Positions 35,731 through 43,999 of a stretch of DNA of 64,000 nt are shown one piece after another. Location: NCBI RefSeq assembly GCF_945952435.1, contig NZ_CAMFHZ010000002.1, positions 1 through 64,000 on the forward strand. The letters run 5' to 3'. The notes beneath the pieces were generated by a model. That model saw nothing but the letters and a program-made list of their open reading frames with translations. It was not told the origin of the DNA and did no database searches. The stretch comes from an uncultured Microbacterium sp. Its GTDB lineage: Bacteria; Actinomycetota; Actinomycetes; Actinomycetales; Microbacteriaceae. The translations under genes and the position numbers were made by a program. Positions within the stretch are counted from its first letter, which is position 1. Each line of letters begins with the position of its first letter.

Positions 35731-35970
35731 GTGGACCTTCGGTGCTCCGGCGGCGCGGCGCTCGACGCGGCGGGTGCGCATCTGACCGATGTCATCAGCA
35801 CCCGGGTCCTGGTCGCATCGAGCGATCGCGAGGAGCTCAGGGCGGCTTGGGGCGTCGTGCGGGACGCGTTCGGAGCACATTCCGTGCCGAGCACGCTCCT
35901 GGGCGTCACCGTGCTCGGCTACGACGACCAGCTCGTCGAGGTCGAGGCGGTCGCCGCCGTCGTCGATTGA
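35731..35970 (+). pseudogene. C-terminal fragment of a RidA/YjgF-family protein
   Basis: About 79 codons. The part from HLTDVISTRVLVASSDREEL to STLLGVTVLGYDDQLVEVEAV matches the C-terminal half of RidA-family enamine/imine deaminases. The N-terminal half (about 55 residues including the usual SGQ-type region) is missing, and the DNA upstream is the 5' end of the divergent VOC gene and gives no match. Likely a truncated, non-functional gene. Ends one base before the stop of the convergent small membrane protein gene. Confidence 0.65.
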
Positions 35971-36228
35971 TCAGTCGCGGTCGAGACCGAAGGTACGTTT
36001 CACGAGCGCCTGCACATCCCGGTCGATGCCGTCCATCCGCACGTTGACCGCGTCGAAACGGGCATTCATCTCGGAGCGGAGCCCGCCGAGCTGTCCGTTC
36101 ATCTCCGACCGGAGCCCACCGATCTCGCTGCGGACCACGCGGACGAAGAGTGTGGAGACCACGGTGAGCATGCCGAACATCAGGGCGGTGAAGGCCCCGA
36201 CCATCGTCCAGATCTGTGCGTCGTTCAT
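35971..36228 (-). CDS. Small membrane-anchored coiled-coil protein
   Basis: 85 residues. One N-terminal span (WTMVGAFTALMFGMLTVVST) is followed by a cytoplasmic amphipathic segment containing two copies of GGLRSEMN and ending MDGIDRDVQALVKRTFG, a heptad pattern that should form a coiled coil. GAGGGAG upstream of ATG 36228 supports the start. Similar short proteins are common in Actinobacteria without known function. Confidence 0.78.
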   Translation of the reverse strand: MNDAQIWTMVGAFTALMFGMLTVVSTLFVRVVRSEIGGLRSEMNGQLGGLRSEMNARFDAVNVRMDGIDRDVQALVKRTFGLDRD

Positions 36229-36310
36229 GTGTCCCACTCCCTCATCGTCGCACCGTCTCGTCGAGCGTGCCAGAGAGAACACGCCCTCGGGTGCGCCAGA
36301 CAGAATCGGT

Positions 36311-36330
36311 GCACTCTGGGGGAAGAGTGC
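36311..36330 (-). terminator. Hairpin after the siderophore-interacting protein gene
   Basis: GCACTCT (36311-36317), 6-nt loop, AGAGTGC (36324-36330), 21 bp past the stop of the minus-strand gene. A direct repeat ATCGGTGCA flanks it on both sides. Confidence 0.5.
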
Positions 36331-36350
36331 GATCGGTGCAGGGGGAAGGA

Positions 36351-37118
36351 TCAGTGCGGCGCGTGGTACTCCGCCTCGCCGCGCTTCCAGTAGCCCTTGA
36401 CGACCGCGTGCGCGGCGTCGAGGCCCCAGTGCTCGAGCAGCGCACGGCCCGGCTTGACGATCGTCTGCTCGGCGGCGACGAACACGAACGGCACGGCGCC
36501 GGGGCGGTCGCCGACCTCGAGATCCTCCAGGAACGCGGAGAGCGCCGAGCCGGCCGGGTCCTCGCCGCGATGGATCCAGGTCACGTCGACGGGCGCATCG
36601 ATCGCGATCTCGCCCCGCGCATCCCGCACCTCGATCGCGATGCGCGCGGGCGCGCCCGCCGGGATCCGCCCCGCGAACCGCCGGATCGCGGGGATCGCGG
36701 TCTCGTCGCCGGCGAGGAACCAGCCCTCCGGCTCCCCCTCGATCACGAGCGATCCGCGGGGGCCGCCGACGCCGATGGTCGAGCCCAGAGGGGCCTTCGC
36801 GGCCCACGGCGCGGCGATGCCCTGGTCGCCGTGCACGGCGAATTCGACGTCGAGCCAGTCCTTCCCCCAGGCGAGCGGCGTGTACTCCCGGCTCGGGAAC
36901 GCCCGGAGCTCGTCGACCGTGGCCGCCGCGGCGTCGGTGCCGGGCTCGGCGATGAAGAGTCGCATGTGATCGTCTGCCCCGAGGGAGTCGAAGCCGGTGA
37001 GATCGGGTCCGGTGAGGCGCACCCGGACGTAGTCGGGCGTCAGCCAGTCCCGCGCGGCGAGGGTGAGCGTGCGGAAGCGCAGCTCCAGCGGACGACGGAC
37101 GAGGGCGAAGGAAGCCAT
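36351..37118 (-). CDS. Siderophore-interacting protein (ferric-siderophore reductase)
   Basis: 255 residues of the ViuB/SIP family. N-terminal FAD-binding barrel with DHMRLFIAEPG and SREYTPLAW; NAD(P)H-binding C-terminal part with WFLAGDETAIPAIRRF and VPFVFVAAEQTIVKPGRALLEHWG. It releases iron from imported siderophores by flavin-dependent reduction. An iron box of the DtxR type overlaps the start region; TAGGCT six bases before ATG 37118 suggests a leaderless, DtxR-repressed transcript. Confidence 0.93.
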   Translation of the reverse strand: MASFALVRRPLELRFRTLTLAARDWLTPDYVRVRLTGPDLTGFDSLGADDHMRLFIAEPGTDAAAATVDELRAFPSREYTPLAWGKDWLDVEFAVHGDQGIAAPWAAKAPLGSTIGVGGPRGSLVIEGEPEGWFLAGDETAIPAIRRFAGRIPAGAPARIAIEVRDARGEIAIDAPVDVTWIHRGEDPAGSALSAFLEDLEVGDRPGAVPFVFVAAEQTIVKPGRALLEHWGLDAAHAVVKGYWKRGEAEYHAPH

Positions 37119-37136
37119 AAGGCAAGCCTAACCTCA
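37118..37136 (-). promoter_or_regulatory. DtxR/IdeR-type iron box
   Basis: Minus strand TGAGGTTAGGCTTGCCTTA resembles the 19-bp DtxR consensus TTAGGTTAGGCTAACCTAA. It contains the TAGGCT -10 and abuts the start codon, so bound DtxR would block the promoter when iron is plentiful. Confidence 0.8.
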
Positions 37137-37179
37137 TCTCTGACCTGGTCGGCGTCGGCCCTGTCGGCGTCGGCTCTGG

Positions 37180-38139
37180 TCAGCGTCGGCGGTGATCCTC
37201 GGGCGCGAGCCGCGGACCGCGGCGCGGCTCGATCGCACCGCTCATCCGGATCAGTCGAACGACCCGCTGCCGATGCCCCGACCACGGGGCGAGGAGCGCG
37301 AGCATCCCGGCATCGTCCGTGCGCCTCCCGGTCAGCGCGTAGCCCACCTCGTGCGCCAGGTGGTAGTCGCCGACGCTCACCGCATCGGGATCGCCGAGGG
37401 CGCGGATCCGAGTCTCCGCGGCGGTCCACGCGCCGATCCCCGGCAGGCTGGTGAGGACGGCGTCCCTCGCCGGGCCGTCGAGTGCGGAATGCAGCGCCCG
37501 TGCGATGCTCGGGGCGCGCTCCGCGGCGCGGACGATCGTGCGTGCCTGCGGCGGTTCGACGCCGGCGCGATGCCACGCCCAGGACGGGATCCGTCGCCAG
37601 GTCTCCGCGGAGGGAGCGGCCTGCAGAGGGCGGGGCGCGGGCCCCGGCGCCGGATCGCCGAACCGGGTGACCAGCGCGCGCCAGGCGCCGAAGGCCTGCA
37701 GCCCGGTGACCTTCTGCTCGATGGTCGCGCCGGCCAGCGCGTCGAACACGGCGTCGGTGCGGGTCAGACGGACTCCGGGTCTGCGTCGCGCGGTCGCCGC
37801 GAGCAGCGGATGCGACGAGGGATCGAAGTCCGAGGGATCGTCCTCGGCCCCGCACAGCCGGGGAACCTGCGCGAGCGCTTCGCCGGCACCGGCGCCCCAG
37901 GCGGTCGCGCGCACCTCGCCGCCCGCCGCGCGCAGGGCGAGCGTCGCGATCCCGGCCGGCGTGCGCAGCGCCCGCCAGATCACCGGACCGTCGATCGCCA
38001 TGGTCGGATCCCGCCGCCCGCGCTGCAGGATCCCGACGGTCGCGAGCAGATCCAGCGGGTGCCTCGGGCGGTAGGTCGTCGTGCGCGGCTCATCGGACGC
38101 GTCGGCGGGGAGCGCTGCCGGATCCGCCGCGAGAGTCAT
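37180..38139 (-). CDS. AlkA-like DNA-3-methyladenine glycosylase
   Basis: 319 residues. The helix-hairpin-helix motif LTSLPGIGAWTAAETRIRALG and the catalytic Asp in DAVSVGDYHLA (HhH-GPD) are intact. GATIEQKVTGLQAFGAWRALVTRFG is the typical upstream helix. It removes alkylated bases in base excision repair. ATG 38139 is six bases after TATCGT on the minus strand (leaderless). Confidence 0.9.
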   Translation of the reverse strand: MTLAADPAALPADASDEPRTTTYRPRHPLDLLATVGILQRGRRDPTMAIDGPVIWRALRTPAGIATLALRAAGGEVRATAWGAGAGEALAQVPRLCGAEDDPSDFDPSSHPLLAATARRRPGVRLTRTDAVFDALAGATIEQKVTGLQAFGAWRALVTRFGDPAPGPAPRPLQAAPSAETWRRIPSWAWHRAGVEPPQARTIVRAAERAPSIARALHSALDGPARDAVLTSLPGIGAWTAAETRIRALGDPDAVSVGDYHLAHEVGYALTGRRTDDAGMLALLAPWSGHRQRVVRLIRMSGAIEPRRGPRLAPEDHRRR

Positions 38140-38262
38140 GGGAACACGATAGATCGCACCGCTGACAATCACGCGCGACGGACGATCACACGCGCCGGCC
38201 GCCCGGCCCGGAGGCGACGCGGGGAGCCGCGTTCCTGCCGCAGTGCCCGCAGCGGAGAAGGG

Positions 38263-38970
38263 TCAGAACCGGTCCGGAGACGGGGTGCCCACGCCGTAGC
38301 GGATCGCGACGTCCGCGTGCCGGTCGAAGCGGTAACCCACACCGCGGACCGTGCGCACGATGTCCTCGTAGCGACCGAGCTTGGCCCGCAGTCGACGCAC
38401 GTGCACGTCGATCGTGCGCTCGCCGGGGGCCTCCTCGTCGGAGGTCTGCCACAGCGCAGAGACGAGTTCGCTGCGCTCGATCGTCGAACCCTCGCGCAGC
38501 ACCAGGTACTGCAGCAGCTCGAACTCCTTGTAGGTGAAGGCCGCGGAGTCGCCGTCGATGAGCACGCGCTTGCGGGAGATGTCGACCACGACGCCGCCGC
38601 CGTCCTGGGGCTCGCGCTCCTCGGCCTCGGCCTTGGAACGGGCGATCGCGCCGGGCTCGTGCAGCGCCAGCCGCACGACGTCGAGATCGCGGCCGCCCGC
38701 GGTCTGCGGAGCGAGGGCGACGGTCGCGTGCGTCTCGGCGTCGGGGGCCAGCTCGGCGAGCGTGCGGCGCAGCGCGTCGACGAGGAGCGGAAGGCTCACG
38801 CCGTTCGTGGCGGCCTTGAGCTCGTCGATGCCGACGTAGAGGGCGAAGCCACGCGGGGAGCGGGTCGGCGCGGCATCGGCGGGCGGGGCGTCGATCTGCG
38901 TGCGGGGCACGGCGTGCAGACGGGGGGCGACGGATGCGGAGGGACGCTCGAGGAGGGCGGAGTTCGACAT
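38263..38970 (-). CDS. Orphan winged-helix transcriptional regulator
   Basis: 235 residues. The C-terminal OmpR/PhoB-type winged helix (about 135-215: FTYKEFELLQYLVLREGSTI ... ERTIDVHVRRLRAKLG, TVRGVGYRFD) is intact, but there is no receiver domain. The N-terminal region (about 45-125: FALYVGIDELKAATNGVSLP, LVDALRRTLAELAPDAETHA) is a small alpha/beta domain of unknown role. AAGGACC precedes ATG 38970. The transcript appears to start about 255 nt upstream and carries a short Met/Cys-rich ORF and stem-loops, so expression may be attenuated. Confidence 0.88.
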   Translation of the reverse strand: MSNSALLERPSASVAPRLHAVPRTQIDAPPADAAPTRSPRGFALYVGIDELKAATNGVSLPLLVDALRRTLAELAPDAETHATVALAPQTAGGRDLDVVRLALHEPGAIARSKAEAEEREPQDGGGVVVDISRKRVLIDGDSAAFTYKEFELLQYLVLREGSTIERSELVSALWQTSDEEAPGERTIDVHVRRLRAKLGRYEDIVRTVRGVGYRFDRHADVAIRYGVGTPSPDRF

Positions 38971-39031
38971 GATGATGGGTCCTTGGAAGGAAGGAGTCGG
39001 TCGACGACTCGGAGTGCGTTGCGAAGGTGGA

Positions 39032-39104
39032 CCGGCGAGCCGGGGATCGAGCACGCGGATGGGTGCTCGAGGACTCAGCTCGCGACGATCACGACGAGCG
39101 AGTC
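39032..39104 (-). promoter_or_regulatory. Three consecutive stem-loops in the leader of the winged-helix gene
   Basis: Stem 1: GACTC-a-GCTCG (39072-39082) with CGAGCGAGTC (39095-39104), a 10-bp stem with one bulge. Stem 2: TCGAGCAC (39047-39054) with GTGCTCGA (39063-39070), 8 bp perfect. Stem 3: CCGGC-GA-GCCGG (39032-39043). They begin 18 nt after the stop codon of the leader ORF and end about 60 nt before the regulator gene, which is the arrangement of an attenuator. Confidence 0.6.
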
Positions 39105-39122
39105 ACACGGAGTGTTGTGGCT

Positions 39123-39224
39123 TCAGCGACACATTCGGCAACACATGCCAACGCAACCGGGCATCATCATCCCGGTCGTCCCGTTCGCCTCCTGGGCGGA
39201 CATGGGGCGTGCGTTGGTGGTCAT
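39123..39224 (-). CDS. Leaderless 33-residue Met/Cys-rich leader peptide
   Basis: ATG 39224 to TGA 39123-39125. The peptide begins MTTNARPMSAQEANG and ends GCVGMCCRMCR, with seven Met and four Cys. Codons in the last third include TGT twice, CGA and GTT, all rare in this GC-rich genome. The ATG lies 7-8 nt after a TAATAAT -10, so it should be translated from the very 5' end of the mRNA. Position before three stem-loops and a regulator gene suggests a leader peptide that senses sulfur amino acid supply, comparable in principle to the cysteine-responsive leaderless sORFs described in mycobacteria. No homologue is recognised. Confidence 0.6.
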   Translation of the reverse strand: MTTNARPMSAQEANGTTGMMMPGCVGMCCRMCR

Positions 39225-39232
39225 GGGGCCGA

Positions 39233-39261
39233 TTATTACCGAACACGACGCGAAGTGTCAA
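39233..39261 (-). promoter_or_regulatory. Consensus sigma70 promoter of the leader ORF and winged-helix gene
   Basis: On the minus strand TTGACA (39261-39256), 17-bp spacer, TAATAA(T) (39238-39233). It is the best sigma70 match in the window. The predicted transcription start is at or next to the ATG of the leader ORF, about 255 nt before the regulator gene. Confidence 0.85.
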
Positions 39262-39301
39262 AACGAGCCCTCGGGCGTCCGCGCGGGCGTAGCGTGACGG
39301 G

Positions 39302-39610
39302 GTGGACATCGGAACGGGCCAGGGCGCACTCGTGATGACGCACGAGCCTGACGCCTCGCGCTACACGCTGACGCGCGACGGAGCGCTGCTCAGCGTCCTC
39401 GACTACCGCGACGACGGCCGCACCATGGCGCTCACCCGTGCGTACACGACCCCGGTTTTCCGCGGATCCGGATACGCCGGAGTGCTCGTGGAGGGCGCGG
39501 TCGACGAGATCGCCGCGCGCGGAGACCGGCGCATCGACGCCGTCTGCTGGTACGTCGCGGACTGGTTCTCCGCTCATCCCGAGCGCGCCGACCTTCTTCG
39601 CGTGCGCTGA
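39302..39610 (+). CDS. GNAT-like N-acetyltransferase (YidJ/YjdJ type)
   Basis: 102 residues. SVLDYRDDGRTMALTRAYTTPVFRGSGYAGVLVEGAVDEIAARG is the core of the short Gcn5-related family, with the acetyl-CoA loop at RGSGYA, and the WYVADWFSAHPE motif is typical of this subgroup. Start GTG 39302 is six bases after TAGCGT (39290-39295), indicating a leaderless mRNA. Confidence 0.88.
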   Translation: MDIGTGQGALVMTHEPDASRYTLTRDGALLSVLDYRDDGRTMALTRAYTTPVFRGSGYAGVLVEGAVDEIAARGDRRIDAVCWYVADWFSAHPERADLLRVR

Positions 39611-39770
39611 ACGGCGGTCGGGGACGCGGTGTGTGACGCCGTGTTACGACCCGGAGCGCCCAGGCGAACCCGACTTTCCGGACCGGGTCCACCATCGAGC
39701 GTGAGGGCCAGGGCGAGCGGATCCGGCACGCCTCGCCAGGAATGTCCGACGCCCTCCCTAGCGTTGAGGC

Positions 39771-40937
39771 ATGAGGATCCTGCACACCTCCGACTGGCAC
39801 ATCGGCCGGGCGTTCCACGGGCATTCCACGCTCGACGCCCTCACCGCGGTGCTCGACGCGCTCGTCGCACAGGTGCGCGAGAACGACGTCGATGTGGTGA
39901 TCGTCGCGGGAGACGTCTTCGATTCGGCGACGCCCGCCTCCTCCGCCTACACGGTGCTCACCGACGTCCTCGCCGCCATCCACGACGCGGGGGCGCGGGT
40001 CATCGTCACGAGCGGCAACCACGACTCCGCCGCGCGGCTCGGCTTCCAGGCGCGTCTGCTCCGAAGCGGGATCCACGTGGTCACGGACCCTCGCACGGTC
40101 GGCGAGCCGATCACGATCGAGGATGCGCACGGCCCTGTCCGATTCTTCGGCATCCCCTATCTGGAGCCGGCGATCATGCGCCGGCACTGGCCGACCGACG
40201 CGGAAGGGCGTCCGCTCCGCACTCAGGCGCAGGCGCTCGCGCAGGCGATGAGCCTCGTTCGCGCGGGAAGGGAGGCGAACCCCGGCCGTGCCGTCGTGAT
40301 CGCGCACTGCTTCGCCGCGGGGGTCGACCCCACGGCCGGACTCGAGCGTGAGATCCGCCAGGGCGGGATCGACCTGGTCCCCGTGTCGGTCTTCGACGGC
40401 GCGGACTACGTCGCGCTCGGGCACATCCACGGACGACAGGTCCTCGACGAGCGCGTCCGCTACGCCGGCGCGCCGCTGCACTACAGCTTCGGCGAGCAGC
40501 ACAAGGAGCGCGGATCCTGGCTCGTCGACCTCGCCGCCGACGGCACGCTCGCGACCGAGTGGCTTCCTCTGCCCGTCCCCCGCCGGCTCGTGACCCTGAC
40601 GGGGACGTTCGACGAATTGCTCGATCCCGCCCTCGGGGAAGCGCATCGCGACGACTGGGTCTGCGCCGTCTACACCGACGACCTGCCGCAGACCGACCCG
40701 ATGCGCCGGCTCCGCGACCGCTACCCGTTCTGCGCGCTCGTGCAGCACGCTCCCGTCATCGCCCCGGATTCCTCGGAGCGTTCGTACGGCGAACGTCTGC
40801 GTGCGGCACGGAGCGACGAGGAGCGGATCGACGCCTTCCTCGCCCACGTGCGTGGCGGCGTCGGCGCGACCGAGCGGGAGCGGGAGCTGATCCGAGACGT
40901 GCTCGGCGACAGGGCGCGAGCCGAGGCGCTCGTCTAG
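39771..40937 (+). CDS. sbcD: Exonuclease SbcCD subunit D
   Basis: 388 residues. Phosphoesterase motifs: HTSDWHIGR (Asp8, His10), AGDVFDSA (Asp48), SGNHDS (Asn83-His84), a later AHCFAAG and GHIHGRQ. It provides the Mn2+ nuclease of the SbcCD complex that opens hairpins and processes double-strand breaks. TAGCGT six bases before ATG 39771 implies a leaderless mRNA. Its TAG overlaps the GTG of sbcC. Confidence 0.96.
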   Translation: MRILHTSDWHIGRAFHGHSTLDALTAVLDALVAQVRENDVDVVIVAGDVFDSATPASSAYTVLTDVLAAIHDAGARVIVTSGNHDSAARLGFQARLLRSGIHVVTDPRTVGEPITIEDAHGPVRFFGIPYLEPAIMRRHWPTDAEGRPLRTQAQALAQAMSLVRAGREANPGRAVVIAHCFAAGVDPTAGLEREIRQGGIDLVPVSVFDGADYVALGHIHGRQVLDERVRYAGAPLHYSFGEQHKERGSWLVDLAADGTLATEWLPLPVPRRLVTLTGTFDELLDPALGEAHRDDWVCAVYTDDLPQTDPMRRLRDRYPFCALVQHAPVIAPDSSERSYGERLRAARSDEERIDAFLAHVRGGVGATERERELIRDVLGDRARAEALV

Positions 40938-43900
40938 TGCGGCTGCACCGACTCGAGATCGAGGGGTTCGGCCCCTTCCTGCGCCGGCAGAGCATCGACT
41001 TCGACGCCTTCGCCGACGATGGGATCTTCCTCATCGGCGGGAGGACGGGCGCGGGCAAGTCCAGCATCCTCGACGCCGTCTGCTTCGGGCTCTACGGCGG
41101 GGTGCCGCGCTACGAGGGCGGGGAGAAGCGGCTGCGCAGCGATCACTGCGCACCGGGCGACCCCACCGAGGTGGTCGTCGAGTTCAGCACGACCGCGGGG
41201 CGGTTCCGGGTGACGCGATCGCCTGACTACGAGCGCCCGGCGAAGCGCGGCGGGGGGATGACCACGCAGGCGGCGGCCGTCGCGCTCGAGGAGCGGATCG
41301 ACGGCGCCTGGATCGGTCGCGCGGCGCGCGCGGTCGACGTCGCGCACGAGCTCGACGGGATTCTGCAGCTGACCATGCAGCAGTTCCTGCAGGTGATCCT
41401 GCTCGCGCAGGGGCGCTTCGCGCGCTTCCTCCTCGCCGACAGCAAGGAGCGACAGTCGCTGCTGCGCAAGCTCTTCGGCACCGACCGGTTCGACGACTAC
41501 CAGTCCCGGTTCGACGAGCGGCGCCGTGCCTCGGAGCAGACGCTCGGCGCGGGGAGGGCGACCACGCTCGCGCGGATCGAGGAGGCCGAACGCCTCGTCG
41601 ACGAGAACGGCCTCGCGCCGGAGGGGGCCGGCGGCGACGTCCTCGCAGGCACCGACATCGGCGCGGCTGCGGCCGGGCCCGGCTCTGCCGAGAGGGCGAC
41701 GGACGTGGATGGCCGCCTCGATGCGCTGGCCCGCGCACAGGCGCGTGCCGACTACCGTGCAGAGCGACGCGCGGCAGAGCGGGACGAGGCCGAGGCCACG
41801 CACCGGGCCGCCGCCGCGGCGCTCGTCGTCGTCCGAGAGGAGCGACAGGCGCAGGCCGAGCGGGACAGGGCGCGATCGGCGCTGGCGAGGTTGGACGCGG
41901 AGACGGACCGCATCGCCGCCGACCGACGCGCTCTCGACGATGCGCGCGCCGCCGAGGCGATTCGCGGCGCACTCACCGCCGCCGAGCGGGCGCACACGGT
42001 GCTCGAGACGGCCGCCGAGGCGGCGGAGACGGCAGCGGAAGGCTGGGCCCCGCTCGTCGTGGCGGATCCGACCCTGCCCGACGGCTCATCCGCTCGGGCA
42101 CTCCGCGATTGGGCGCAGGAGCGCACCAGGGAGAGCGGCGCCTGGACGCAGGCGGCCGACGCCGAGAGCCGCCTTCCCGCTCTCGCCGCTGCGGTGCGAC
42201 AGGCCGAGGCCGCGCTCGCGTCCGCCGAGGCGGCTCAGTCCGCAGCGGACGCCGAGCGCGCCGCCCTTCCGGCCGAGGTGACCGCGTTGATCGTCGAACG
42301 GGATACGCTGCGTCGTCGGGCGGATCGTGCGCCCGACCTCGCCCGATCGGTGGAGCAGGCGTTCTCCCGCCTCACCGGCGCCCGGGAGGCCGAGCAGCTC
42401 GCCCTGCGGCGCTCCGCCCAGGCGGATGCCGTGGCGCGCCGGGAGGACGAGGCCTCCGCCGCATTCTCCCGCGCGGCCGAGCTGCGCCGCCGTCGCGAGG
42501 CGGGGATGGCCGGGGAGCTCGCTCTCGCCCTCGTCGAGGGCGAACCCTGCAGCGTGTGCGGATCGACGACCCATCCCCGTCCCGCCGAGCACTCCGATCC
42601 CGTGTCCGCCGCCGACGTCGCGGCGGCCACGGAGGCGCGCGAGCAGGCCGCCGAGGTCGCCCGCCACGCCACCTCGGCGCTCGCGGCCATCGATGCGGAG
42701 CTGGCCGCCGCCACGGCCAGGGCCGACGGACGGACGCTCGCCCAGGCGGACGCGGAGCACGGGGCGGCCGTCGCCGATCACGCGGCGTCGCAGGACGCGC
42801 AGGCGCAGGCCGACCACGTCGCGGCGCGCCTGCAGGCCGTGCAGGAACGCTCGTCCGAGCTCGACGAGGAGGCGGCGGTCCTCGCCGGTCGGCGCGCGGA
42901 GACGGCTCAGTCGCTCGCCCTCGCGCGGCAGGCCTTGGGTGCGGCCGAGGAGATCGTCGAGGAAGCGCGAGGGGATTGCGCGACCGTCGCCGAGCGGATC
43001 GCCGCCGCCGCCGAGAGCATCGGAGCGGCCCAGGCGCTCGCGAGGGCGCGGGAGGAGGTCTCTCGGCGGGAGTCCGCGGCCGCAGAGGCCCGGACGGACC
43101 TCGCCCAGCAGCTCGCGAACTCGTCTTTCGTCGACGAGAGTGCTGCCCGGGCAGCCCTTCGTCCCGCCGCGGAACAGGCCGCTCTCGACGAGCGCATCAC
43201 GGCGCATGCCGTCGAGCGCCGCAAGGAGCGCGAGATCCTGCTCGACCTCGAACTGCGTGCCCTCCCCGAAGACCCGATCGACGAGGCGCCCGCGCTCGCG
43301 GCCGAAGCGGCCGCCCGCACGGCGTGGACCGCCGCCGTCGACGCAGCGAGCCGCATCGCGACCACCGCCGCGCAGCTCGGCGCGCTCCGGGAGTCCGCCC
43401 GCGCAGCGCACGAGAAGGGCGCAGAGGCCGCGCGGGAGCACGAGATCCTGCAGGGGCTCGCGGACGCCTTCGCGGGACGCGGATCCAACTCCTATCGCAT
43501 GAGTCTGGAGACCTTCGTGCTCGCCGCCGAGCTGGAGGAGATCGTCGACGCGGCGAACCTGCGTCTGAGCGACATGTCGTCGGGTCGCTACGCCCTGAGG
43601 CACAGCGACGCGCGCGCGGCCCGCGGCGCGGCGAGCGGGCTCGGGATCGTGGTGTTCGATGCGTTCACCGGGCAGACCCGTCCACCGCAGTCGTTGTCGG
43701 GAGGGGAGACGTTCCTCAGCTCCCTCGCGCTCGCCCTCGGACTCGCGGAGGTCGTCACCGCGCGCGCGGGCGGGATCCAGCTCGACACGCTGTTCATCGA
43801 CGAGGGCTTCGGCTCACTCGACGGCGAGACGCTCGAGATCGCGATGCGCACGCTCGACGAACTGCGCGCCGGGGGTCGTACCGTCGGGGTGATCAGTCAC

Positions 43901-43981
43901 GTCGAGGCGATGCAGGAGCAGATCCCCGCGCAGATCGCGGTGCGCGCGACCGCCGACGGCCCGAGCGTGATCGAGGCCTGA
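40937..43981 (+). CDS. sbcC: Exonuclease SbcCD subunit C (SMC-like ATPase)
   Basis: 1014 residues. Walker A GGRTGAGKSS (about 34-43) at the N terminus, long Ala/Glu/Arg-rich coiled coils, the zinc-hook CSVC (538-541), and C-terminal signature SLSGGETFLSSLALALGLAE (about 919) with Walker B LDTLFIDEGFGSLD. It pairs with SbcD to form a Rad50/Mre11-like complex. GTG overlaps the sbcD stop. Confidence 0.96.
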   Translation: MRLHRLEIEGFGPFLRRQSIDFDAFADDGIFLIGGRTGAGKSSILDAVCFGLYGGVPRYEGGEKRLRSDHCAPGDPTEVVVEFSTTAGRFRVTRSPDYERPAKRGGGMTTQAAAVALEERIDGAWIGRAARAVDVAHELDGILQLTMQQFLQVILLAQGRFARFLLADSKERQSLLRKLFGTDRFDDYQSRFDERRRASEQTLGAGRATTLARIEEAERLVDENGLAPEGAGGDVLAGTDIGAAAAGPGSAERATDVDGRLDALARAQARADYRAERRAAERDEAEATHRAAAAALVVVREERQAQAERDRARSALARLDAETDRIAADRRALDDARAAEAIRGALTAAERAHTVLETAAEAAETAAEGWAPLVVADPTLPDGSSARALRDWAQERTRESGAWTQAADAESRLPALAAAVRQAEAALASAEAAQSAADAERAALPAEVTALIVERDTLRRRADRAPDLARSVEQAFSRLTGAREAEQLALRRSAQADAVARREDEASAAFSRAAELRRRREAGMAGELALALVEGEPCSVCGSTTHPRPAEHSDPVSAADVAAATEAREQAAEVARHATSALAAIDAELAAATARADGRTLAQADAEHGAAVADHAASQDAQAQADHVAARLQAVQERSSELDEEAAVLAGRRAETAQSLALARQALGAAEEIVEEARGDCATVAERIAAAAESIGAAQALARAREEVSRRESAAAEARTDLAQQLANSSFVDESAARAALRPAAEQAALDERITAHAVERRKEREILLDLELRALPEDPIDEAPALAAEAAARTAWTAAVDAASRIATTAAQLGALRESARAAHEKGAEAAREHEILQGLADAFAGRGSNSYRMSLETFVLAAELEEIVDAANLRLSDMSSGRYALRHSDARAARGAASGLGIVVFDAFTGQTRPPQSLSGGETFLSSLALALGLAEVVTARAGGIQLDTLFIDEGFGSLDGETLEIAMRTLDELRAGGRTVGVISHVEAMQEQIPAQIAVRATADGPSVIEA

Positions 43982-43999
43982 GGGCGAGGCGCAGAGCGC

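Noticed and set aside
37141..37190. Imperfect 15-bp tandem repeats (GTCGGCGTCGG-like)
   Set aside because: Short, partly inside the 3' end of the glycosylase gene, and within what GC-rich low-complexity DNA gives by chance.
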